Shown: positions 1 to 10,100 of the stretch, piece by piece
Layout of the letters: every line of letters starts with the position of its first letter
Numbering within the stretch: position 1 is the first letter of the stretch
NCBI RefSeq assembly: GCF_910592395.1
Contig: NC_088311.1
Span: 11,720,501 to 11,784,500 of the forward strand
Reading direction: 5' to 3'
DNA: 64,000 nucleotides
Origin: Lineus longissimus
Taxonomy: Eukaryota; Nemertea; Pilidiophora; Heteronemertea; Lineidae
The notes under the pieces: model-generated
Told to the model about the DNA's origin: nothing
The model's database searches: none
Seen by the model: only the letters and a program-made list of their open reading frames with translations
Made by a program: the position numbers and the translations under genes

Positions 1-968
1 GGGACATCAATCCGTCATTTGTACAATCTTGGTGATGTGGGGTCATTGATATTTCATAACAGTTTCATACTGTAGCAGGGACATCAATCCGTCATTTGTA
101 CAATCTTGGTGATGTGGGGTCATTGATATTTCATAACAGTTTCATATTGTAGCGGGGACATTAATCCGTCATTTGTACAATCTTGGTGATGTGGGGTCAT
201 TGATATTTCGTAACAGTTTCATACTGTAGCGGGGACATCAATCCGTCATTTGTACAATCTTGGTGATGTGGGGTCATTGATATTTCGTAACAGTTTCATA
301 CTGTAGCGGGGACATTAATCCGTCATTTGTACAATCTTGGTGATGTGGGGTCATTGATATTTCATAACAGTATCATACTGTAGCGGGGACATCAATCCGT
401 CATTTGTACAATCATGGTGATGTGGGGTCATTGATATTTGACAAGTTTCATACTGTCGCGGGGACATCAATCCGTCATTTGTACAATCTTGGTGATGTGG
501 GGTCATTGATATTTGACAAGTTTCATACTGTCGCGGGGACATCAATCCGTCATTTGTACAATCATGGTGATGTGGGGTCATTGATATTTGACAAGTTTCA
601 TACTGTAGAGGGGACATCAATCCGTCATTTGTACAATCATGGTGATGTGGGGTCATTGATATTTGACAACAGTTTCATACTGTAGCGGGGACATCAATCC
701 GTCATTTGTACAATCTTGGTGATGTGGGGTCATTGATATTTGACAACAGTTGCATACTGTAGCGGGGACATTAATCCTTCATTTGTACAATCTTGGTGAT
801 GTGGGGACATTGATATTTCATAACAGTTTCATACTGTAGCGGGGACATCAATCCGTCATTTGTACAACCATGGTGATGTGGGGACATTGATATTTCGTAA
901 CAGTTTCATATTGTAGCGGGGACATTAATCCGTCATTTGTACAATATTGGTGATGTGGGGTCATTGAT
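1..968. repeat. Minisatellite block A, 75-77 bp unit
   Basis: Head-to-tail copies of a unit containing ACATCAATCCGTCATTTGTA and GGTGATGTGGGGTCATTGAT. Most units are about 77 bp (TTTCATAACAGTTTC variant). A shorter variant with TTTGACAAGTTTC is 75 bp, which is a multiple of three and so creates artefactual open frames on both strands at 351-685. The array runs off the left edge of the window. Units differ by scattered substitutions (CATAACAG/CGTAACAG, ATCAATCC/ATTAATCC), so it has been evolving as a repeat. No gene is supported here. Confidence 0.95.
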
Positions 969-1600
969 TAAGGAATTGAACCCGAGGCGGAGGACCTTGG
1001 TTGAGTTACCAAGACACTCGAGGGTGGAGCTAAAATACAGTCCAAACCCGAGCCGACAGGCGAGGGTTTGGACGAAATTTTAGCTCCACCCGAGAGTGTC
1101 TTGGTAACTCAACCAAGGTCCGAAGCCGAGGGTTCAATTTCTATTCTAAAATACCTCAAACTTAAAAAGATAGGCCACGAAATAACTTGAATATGTGCGA
1201 ATTTGGCAAATTCCATCCATCGCCTGCCCGGAGCGCCGGTAGCGCCGTTGTTTACATTATGTTACGGCAGCGCGTATAGGAAGTCCGGATCGGCTCGCTC
1301 AAGTGACGCTAAAATCCGCGCAAATGGGCTATTTGGAGCGTTTTTCTCAACAAATATGTGTAGTGCTCATTAAAAAACTTAGGGTGGTTGATGCTTCCTT
1401 GGCTGATTTGTGTTTGAAGCAGTGTTTTGAGAGCCTCAAACTTCTGAAGTGAGCTGTGTGCATGGTTCCACATTTTAGTGCAACCCGAGGGAACTTTGGT
1501 AGAGCATCTTGGTTGCGTGTCCAAAACACTCCACTCTCAGAACGAGGCTTATGCATTTTCCATTTAAAAGTTGACTTTACGGTACCAAGGTATTTTAGAA
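969..1600. mobile_element. Insertion splitting the minisatellite: 75 bp-arm hairpin plus TIR segment
   Basis: The minisatellite unit is cut after GGGTCATTGAT and resumes at ATTTCATAACAG, so about 630 bp has been inserted in mid-unit. The left part (975-1138) is an inverted repeat with arms of about 75 bp (ATTGAACCCGAGG... / ...CCGAGGGTTCAAT) around a loop of about 14 bases. The rest (about 1141-1600) begins with TATTCTAAAATACCT and ends with its reverse complement AGGTATTTTAGAATA, which is a TIR. It may be one element with a complex left end or a hairpin element beside a MITE. No transposase frame is visible. Confidence 0.7.
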
Positions 1601-2530
1601 TATTTCATAACAGTTTCATACTGTAGCGGGGACATCAATCCGTCATTTGTACAATCTTGGTGATGTGGGGTCATTGATATTTCATAACAGTTTCATACTG
1701 TAGCAGGGACATCAATCCGTCATTTGTACAATCTTGGTGATGTGGGGTCATTGATATTTCATAACAGTTTCATATTGTAGCGGGGACATTAATCCGTCAT
1801 TTGTACAATCTTGGTGATGTGGGGTCATTGATATTTCGTAACAGTTTCATACTGTAGCGGGGACATCAATCCGTCATTTGTACAATCTTGGTGATGTGGG
1901 GTCATTGATATTTCGTAACAGTTTCATACTGTAGCGGGGACATTAATCCGTCATTTGTACAATCTTGGTGATGTGGGGTCATTGATATTTCATAACAGTA
2001 TCATACTGTAGCGGGGACATCAATCCGTCATTTGTACAATCATGGTGATGTGGGGTCATTGATATTTGACAAGTTTCATACTGTAGCGGGGACATCAATC
2101 CGTCATTTGTACAATCTTGGTGATGTGGGGTCATTGATATTTCATAACAGTATCATACTGTAGCGGGGACATTAATCCGTCATTTGTACAATCATGGTGA
2201 TGTGGGGTCATTGATATTTGACAACAGTTGCATACTGTAGCGGGGACATCAATCCGTCATTTGTACAATCATGGTGATGTGGGGTCATTGATATTTGACA
2301 ACAGTTGCATACTGTAGCGGGGATATTAATCCGTCATTTGTACAATCATGGTGATGTGGGGTCATTGATATTTGACAACAGTTGCATACTGTAGCGGGGA
2401 CATCAATCCGTCATTTGTACAATCATGGTGATGTGGGGTCATTGATATTTGACAAGTTTCATACTGTAGCGGGGACATCAATCCGTCATTTGTACAATCT
2501 TGGTGATGTGGGGACATTGATATTTCGTAA
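1601..2530. repeat. Minisatellite block B
   Basis: Continuation of block A beyond the insertion, with the same 75-77 bp unit and the same two spacer variants (CATAACAG and GACAAC/GACAAG). The order of variants at 1601-2060 closely repeats the order at 1-420, which suggests a higher-order duplication of several units together. Confidence 0.93.
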
Positions 2531-3060
2531 TAGTAGAAGTAAAACTGGATACCGTCACTGTAGTTTACACCAATGTCCATCGGTCCCTATTGTTGGGCTG
2601 TTGTGTTGCTCCACCGACGCGCGTTTCTGCCCCTCTAGGCTTCATCAGGGTGGCTGGGATTGACTAGCATCTGTCTAGTTTGAAGTTCACAGTTTGAATG
2701 ACATCATGACTCAGGGGTGGTTTCTCAATGACGTTGTGACGTTATAGACTCTGTTGCGACTCTGTTGTTGAAACATTCTGTTGTAGTCAAGCAGGTGGGC
2801 TGTCCAAATGGCACATGTTGAGAAGTACAAGATCAACCAATGATACACACGGACCAGACAATAAAATCAGAATAGTAGAAGTAAAACTGGATACCGTCAC
2901 TGTAGTTTACACCAATGTCCATCGGTCCCTATTGTTGGGCTGTTGTGTTGCTCCACCGACGCGCGTTTCTGCCCCTCTAGGCTTCATCAGGGTGGCTGGG
3001 GTTGACTAGCATCTGTCTAGTTTGAAGTTCACAGTTTGAATGACATCATGACTCAGGGGT
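2531..3060. repeat. Direct duplication of about 188 bp with a spacer
   Basis: The segment beginning TAGTAGAAGTAAAACTGGAT occurs at 2531-2718 and again, almost identical, at 2873-3060. About 155 bp of unrelated sequence lies between. Both copies border minisatellite blocks, so the segment is probably part of the same repeated unit or element. The small open frames inside it are not supported as genes. Confidence 0.85.
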
Positions 3061-3460
3061 TGATATTCCGTAACAGTTTCATACTGTAGCGGGGACATCA
3101 ATCCGTCATTTGTACAATCCTGGTGATGTGGGGACATTGATATTCGTAACAGTTTCATACTGTAGCGGGGACATTAATCCGTCATTTGTACAATCATGGT
3201 GATGTGGGGTCATTGATATTTGACAACAGTTGCATACTGTCGCGGGGACATCAATCCGTCATTTGTACAATCATGGTGATGTGGGGTCATTGATATTTGA
3301 CAAGTTTCATACTGTAGCGGGGACATCAATCCGTCATTTGTACAATCTTGGTGATGTGGGGTCATTGATATTTCATAACAGTTTCATACTGTAGCGGTGA
3401 CAGCAACCCTTCATTTGAACAATCTTGGTGATGTGGGGACATTGATATTTCTAGTGTGTT
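3061..3460. repeat. Minisatellite block C, decaying at its right end
   Basis: Five more units of the same minisatellite. The last one is degenerate (GTGACAGCAACCCTTCATTTGA instead of the consensus), after which the array gives way to unique sequence near 3450. Confidence 0.88.
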
Positions 3461-4104
3461 ACTGGTAGGAGACATTATTCCTCCTTTCGAGACTGGTTCA
3501 GGATTTTGGCACTCAACGACCTCACCATCTGAAGAATTAATCAAGAACACAATTTTTTTACAGGAAGGCCTATTCAGATGTCAATAATTCTGGATCATTG
3601 AGTCATTACTCGTATGTCGTATGTCGTGTATTACGCAATGTGGTTCTCAATTTCATTTCCTCCGTATCGTGTCATATGCCAACTTTTGCACCTCTGATAT
3701 GATACTGATGGGGGTCTAAGTCTTTATAGTGCAACAACTTTTAAGCACAGGGACATACCTTGAATTGAAGCTTTCCTCTCATTCAAGACCAAGGTAAAGA
3801 AAAAAAGGCTGTCTAAACTATTGTATGGGGACACGAATGTTATGTATTCGCATACAGACAGTAAAAACCTTGCAAGGTCTTTCAGAAAAAAAATCCAATA
3901 CCTATAGTCGATGTCAGTGTTACAATGTTCCAGCCTTCTCCAAGCTAGTAAATGACAAACAGCATGAATCATTGCCTTTACACAGAAAGTGATTACTAAA
4001 TATTCTCTGCAGTCTATAGTAGTGCAGCTACCTAATGGTTTAAACTCTGTTGTACATGAACTTACATTCTGTAGACTTTTCAAGGCATTTTCTTGAGGAC
4101 GAGG
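3461..4104. other. No gene seen; likely 3' flank of the SET-domain gene
   Basis: AT-rich sequence with no repeat or persuasive coding frame. It lies just downstream, on the minus strand, of the proposed last exon of the SET-domain gene, so it may hold that gene's 3' untranslated region. I could not find a clear AATAAA signal close to the proposed stop. Confidence 0.4.
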
Positions 4105-4167
4105 TTACAACATTTTCTTTTTTGGATTGTTCTTGATATTGGCTGCCATTGATAACCTTCCCCAGAG
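4105..4167 (-). CDS. SET-gene candidate last exon
   Basis: The acceptor reads CCATTCTTCAG, and the phase-0 frame needed by the previous exon runs 20 codons to TAA. In the other phase the start reads GKVI, which mirrors the start of the exon at 4702. This may therefore be a duplicated exon whose normal frame is the other one, ending instead at a GTAAGT donor near 4070. The choice is open. Confidence 0.4.
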   Translation of the reverse strand, partial: LWGRLSMAANIKNNPKKKML

Positions 4168-7100
4168 CTGAAGAATGGAAAGGAATATATAAAAACACAT
4201 GATGCTGTGGGGACCTTTATTACCTGTGCCTTCATGGCGCTCGTGGGAACTTACTGAATGATCTGTTTTTCTTTTTTTAGGCTTATTGTTTCATAATCAT
4301 TTCTTGTTATATATTGTGCACTAAATGATGCATCGTGTAGTAATCAATGTCCGACGACCTTTGTGAAAACATGAACTATGAACTATGTTATTTTAAACTA
4401 CAAACATTCGCACGACATGTTATCAGGTAAGGATCTATGCCATTTCTGCCAGCGGTGTCCGTGTTCGCTGTTCCCACTGTAGCTCAGGCCAAGCCAAAGA
4501 ATAAAAAGAAAGCCGCCATAGAAGGCCTTTTAAAAATATAGTGGTGTTAAAATACTAGCCTTGAAAAATATCCTACTTACATTCGTCCGACTGCTTTTTT
4601 TCTTTCTCACGCTTTTTGCGTGTCTTGTGCTTGAATGGGGTGACATTGCTTGTTCTTTCCTTGAATGCTTTCGATTTTTGCTGGCGATGACCTTACCCTC
4701 AGCTGAAAATTGGAAATGAATAGATTTTGATTCATTGCTGTCGCAATTGATGCCGCAAATGATCGGAGACCATTAAAAAATGCTGCAACTCCTTTTATCC
4801 GGGAGAAATTTGACCAGACTGACACCCAGAGCGCTTTGAATCTATTTCCGAGGCGTTGCTTGCTGCATCTTGGTTGATTTCCGGATGGTGTATTGTGGAT
4901 ATGGACAATCAGCAGTTTATAATCAGTGTTTATATCAGACTGGAGCATCACATGGATATTATCAGTGTTAGCTGGCTACTGGATCAAATGCAAGATCTTT
5001 GTTTCCTCCATCCATGGAAGGCAATAAGAACGAAAGCCTGAGAGGAATGCCGCTTTAAAATGGTAGTTTTACCTTTGGTCTTTGCAAGTGCACATGATCT
5101 TTTCTCTTTGTTCGCTTCAACGGAACAATTAGCCTCATCAGAGTGGTTGGTGTCAGATTTACCATCCTGAAAGGCAATTTAAGATTCATTTTCTATCATG
5201 TATCATTGTACATTTGAACAATTGAAACGGGCATACGTTCACATTTCAAAGAAACATCTTTTCGATTATCTTCGGTTATCACTTGATTGAAAAATGAAAA
5301 AAATAAACCATGCAACACATTTTTTACCATGGGCGGAAATGCTAATGTGAGAAAAGATACTGCCATCGCCAGCATCAGTTAGAGCAATGATAGAAATTGA
5401 AGCCCTTGGTGCTGAAAAGGTGTTGGCTAGCTTTCTGTCGGTAAGTCTGTTTTGTTTTTAGGCCGAAAGCGAATTCATATACACCGTGAACAAGTAGTGA
5501 AAATGCAGCAATAGTACTCACTTTCAATTTCCGCCATGGAAGATCACCAACTCTCTAGTCATAGAGAAGCTGTTCCCCTATGCAGATATTTCTCTTTGCA
5601 TATAGGACGAGGTGGTGCTTCATGTCGTCTGTTGAGAATACTTTTTTCATTTGACAGTTGTCACTGCCCCTCCAACCATCATTCACAAATCGGCCCAACG
5701 TATTTGAGTCAGTGGTTGCATCATAGCTAAAAACATGAATATCGTATATCCTGGTGAGACTGAGAATGGGCGATGATGATACCCTTGTAATATTGAGGTT
5801 TCCAGTTGCTCATACTACACTGTGTGAAGATAACAAACCGCTAAAGGAAAAATGCCCTTACATCCATTCGCTAAATCTTGGCAGGATTATTGCATTTCAC
5901 TACCGGTGTAGAAGTTTAGAATATCCTAGGATTCTATTATACGCTTTAACCCTCTGAGCTATTGACGGTCAGTGCCTCTACCATAATATTATAGCAGATT
6001 ACAATAGGGCCGGACACGTTTTCATAGCGGTTGCCAAACTACTTTTGTCTCCAAATGAGAAGTAAATGTGCCCCCCCCCCCCTCCCACGCTCATTGCGTA
6101 AGTAGTGTTAAATGGACTATCTGCCGTTGACGTACTACATAAGTCTCCCAGGAATGGCCAAATATGCTTATCGTTCGCCCCCCCCCCCCCCCCCGCTCAT
6201 TATGTAAGACAGTATAATAGTATAACAGTAAATGTCGATTTTTTTGTTAATACCAAAACTATCATCGAGGTTCCGAGTTGAAGGTTTTTTGTAACGAAGC
6301 TATAATATTGCATCGATTCCAAGGTTTACATCACTTACCAAAGGGTAGTTGTGTTATGTTTAAAATAAAACATGAATGACCCAGCATTTTTCTTGTTGTA
6401 GATTACTTCACGTTTTTCAGCTTCTGCTTCGGTGATCAGTTCGCCATGGTATACTAAAAGAAATGCCCCTTTGTTGCAGAAACACCCCATCCTAAAAAAT
6501 AGGACTGGTGATTATCGTCATGTAACAGGATCGGACCCTCGACATGCTAGCTACAAACACCTAGCCTATCCTGCGAGCACGAGAAAGCAATTGATTATTT
6601 GTATTAACAGACATGCATTCTTCCTGTGGGAGGGGTGGGCATTAGACTGAATTATCGAATATTCACTTACTGTTAAGTTATCATTTATGAGATAGTATTC
6701 TTGACAAGAGTGTTAACAGACTTTTTTTTCTGTAATCTCGATACATTGATAAGATTCCGTTTAGGTCTGCCGCTCATGAATGCTGTTCTATCTCGGTGCT
6801 TCACATGGTGTGCACATCCCCTTTCATTAATGCCTTTTCCAATGCCACATTTATTACTTATTTCAGCAATATGTGACTATAATTACACTAGGATTTTGTT
6901 CGAAACTGCTTTAATTGACGTAGAGCAGAAACGGCGAACTTTACATTATCGCTATTCATTCCATTGAGAGATTGAGAAAATGCTTGACCACTAGACAAAT
7001 CACAATTAAACATAATGGTGTAAAACTTGTATCAACTTGACAATCATTCGCAGGTTCGTGAGGCATAGGATTTTATCATGTACCTTAGTGGTAGCTACGG

Positions 7101-10100
7101 TGGCTGGGAAAGGACATCGAAAAAAAAAATTCTCGGCGGGACGCCTTATTATCTCGGGGGGACGACTTACTAAGTCGGGGGGACGACTTAGTAAGTCGGG
7201 GGACGACTTATTATCTCGGGGGGACGACTTACTAAGTCGGGGGGGACGACTTAGTAAGTCGGGGGGGACGACTTATTATGTCGGGGGGACGACTTATTAT
7301 CTCGGGGGGACGACTTAGTAAGTCGGGGGGGACGACTTATTATCTCGGGGGACGACTTAGTAAGTCGGGGGGACGACTTAGTAAGTCGGGGGAACGACTT
7401 ATTAAGTCGGGGGGACGACTTATGAAAGCGAGGGCGAGGCCTGGCTGTGACTGTCTCATCTCTTTCGCCATATCAATAACTAGGCAGTGCGGCGAAGACT
7501 GATGCGGCCTGGCTGTGACTGTCTCATCACGCTCATCATGTTGTCAACACGGTGGAGCAGCCAGGACTGATTCGGCCTGGCTGTGACTTCCTCATCACTC
7601 TCATCATGTTGTCAACACGGTGGAGCAGCTAGGACTGATTCGGCCTGGCTGTGACTTCCTCATCACTCTCATCATGTTGTCAACACGGTGGAGCAGCCAG
7701 GACTGATTCGGCCTGGCTGTGACTGTCTCATCTCTCTCACCATGTTGACAACTTAATAATAATATTGCCCTACTGCCTTTTTCATGAATCAATTTTGAGC
7801 ATTATGTTTACAACGTAGTTGACAATAATTTAGTGAGAGAGATGAGACAGTCACAGCCAGGCCGAATCAGTCCTGGCTGCTCCACCGTGTTGACAACATG
7901 ATGAGAGTGATGAGACAGTCACAGCCAGGCCGCATCAGTCTTCGCCGCACTGCCTAGTTATTGATATGGCGAGAAAGATGAGACAGTCACAGCCAGGCCA
8001 AATCAGTCTTGGCTGCTCTGCCAAGTTGTCAACATGGTGAGAGAGATGAGGAAGTCACAGCCAGGCCGAATCGGTCCTGGCTGCTCCACCGTGTTGACAA
8101 CATGGTGAGAGAGATGAGACAGTCACAGCCAGGCCTCGCCCTCGTTTTCATAAGTCGTCCCCCCGACTTAATAAGTCGTCCCCCCGAGATAATAAGTCGT
8201 CCCCCCGACTTACTAAGTCGTCCCCCCGAGATAATAAGTCGTCCCCCCGACATAATAAGTCGTCCCCCCGACTTAATAAGTCGTCCCCCCGAGATAATAA
8301 GTCGTCCCCCCGACTTACTAAGTCGTCCCCCCCGACTTAGTAAGTCGTCCCGCCGAGAATTTTTTTTTTTTCGATGTCCTTTCCCAGCCACCGTAGGTAG
8401 CAGATTCAACGTGGATTGTTTTCAATAAATATTGACTCTTGATATTATGATTGTAGAATCAACGACGACGGCGTGAAAAACAGGTGATCATCGTGATGCT
8501 GGTTACTCGTAGACGGAGTAGATCGTGTTATAACATGGTGGGTTATAGTCATTCAGAGAGGATGCATGGCCGTATAACCACTATACACCAGATGATAAAA
8601 TTCCAGTTGTAGCTCTCAGTAATAATGGCCAGTCCAGTAGTTGTCAGTAAATATGCCCTGGCTACGGGGGCGGGCACTTCTCTCTAGCCTTGGCTAGTAG
8701 GAACGATGCCACAACTAATCTTGACCCACCCCCCTTCCAAATAGGCTGTGTCTTTACAAACAGGTTCTTTCTACATGTAAGATCATCATCATCATCATCA
8801 TATCCCGCAGCCATGCGGCCATTGGGGCGACCCTGTTTTATCGACGATTCGGGACCATATGGTTCTGTCTTCCGCGAGGCGGATCAGGTCACTGGTCTTC
8901 CTTCCGGTCCAGTCCTTCACATCGTCCATTCAAATTCTTTTTGGTCGGCCGCGTCGTCGGTTCCCCTCTACTGTGCCCTGCAGGATGGTATTGGCTAGCG
9001 TTCCCTTGGCTCTGGTGACGTGGCCGAACCACCTAAGCTTTCTCTTCTTGGCAATGGTTAGGAGGCTATCATTGCGCCCGATGTACTAGATGACCAGCTC
9101 TCTTACTCGGATGTTGGTGGTGTGGGTGGTATAGTGTATGCCGAGATGTGAGATGTAAGATGAAAAGGGTTAATTCATCATCCTAAGAAATATCCCGTAA
9201 CAGAGAAAAAAACAGAGTTGAACAGAGGAATAACACCAGGGCCCCGCTGGGGATTGAATCCGGGCCCTATTACTGACTGAGCTCATAGGGGTGACATTAT
9301 ATTGATCAACAAATTGTACTTTTTATACATCTCTATCAATCTGGTTGTTATTCGCGTCCTCATAGAGGTGTGATGGATGCCACAATATCACAATTTGACA
9401 CCTGAACTTAGCTTCAGAGTCCCAGATTCCCTTTCTGAGCCTTCTTTATATTCGATCAAGTTGTGGATTGGTTTATTCAAGGAATTAAATCACTTCCCTG
9501 GCTGTAACTGCCCCTAATAGATAAAAATACACTTCGTAGATGCTGTAAGCATGCTATATATTCTGTACTCTCCACTCCGCACGCAGTTCGCAGTACGCAG
9601 TACGCAAATTCGTACGAGAATGATCTGATATCTGCAGCTTTACTGTTTTCTCTCTTCAAGGATATGTCTAATCGTGCTCGCTACCTCAGCAGCACTTGGG
9701 CGTTTACCGACCATGTGGTCGCGGCAGTTGCTTGATATTGGGTAAAGTGACTTAACGCCACAGTGGTGAACAACGGACTTCAGAAGGCGAACAAACGAAT
9801 ACATATCAGACAATGTACACTGGGACAGTCCGTTCCCTTCCCGTAATTCCCAAGCTATATGTCAATGTTTTCTCCTGTACACTTCCTTCTGCACCCGGTT
9901 AAGAAAGTACTTCCTAGGTGCTGATATTAGGGTTGCACTTCCAAAGTCAATAATTTTGATAGCTTGTTTACCACGACGATGGTGGACAAGAACATTACTC
10001 CCATGCAGATCGTTGTGCAATATGCCTCTACTGTGGATGAAGGCAAGCCCATCCGCGATTTCGAAACACAGGTTAATGATATAAACAGCTGAATCAAAAG

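Noticed and set aside
351-685. Overlapping open frames on both strands in the minisatellite
   Set aside because: They come from the 75 bp unit being a multiple of three; residues repeat every 25 and shift with unit variants.
1-3460. CRISPR-like array
   Set aside because: Repeats are head-to-tail 75-77 bp units without unique spacers, in animal DNA.
5340-5440. An additional minus-strand exon between the SET exon and 5166
   Set aside because: It has an acceptor and an open frame, but its phases do not fit either neighbour, while the neighbours fit each other directly.
6510-6580. Candidate for the missing SET-gene exon (a GVFVA-like reading on the minus strand)
   Set aside because: The frame contains stops and lacks the glycine spacing expected of the SET N terminus.
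7037-8428. Glycine/arginine/serine-rich and RPP-rich frames in the fold-back element
   Set aside because: Pure translations of 21 bp and 68 bp tandem units, open on both strands because of the inverted symmetry.
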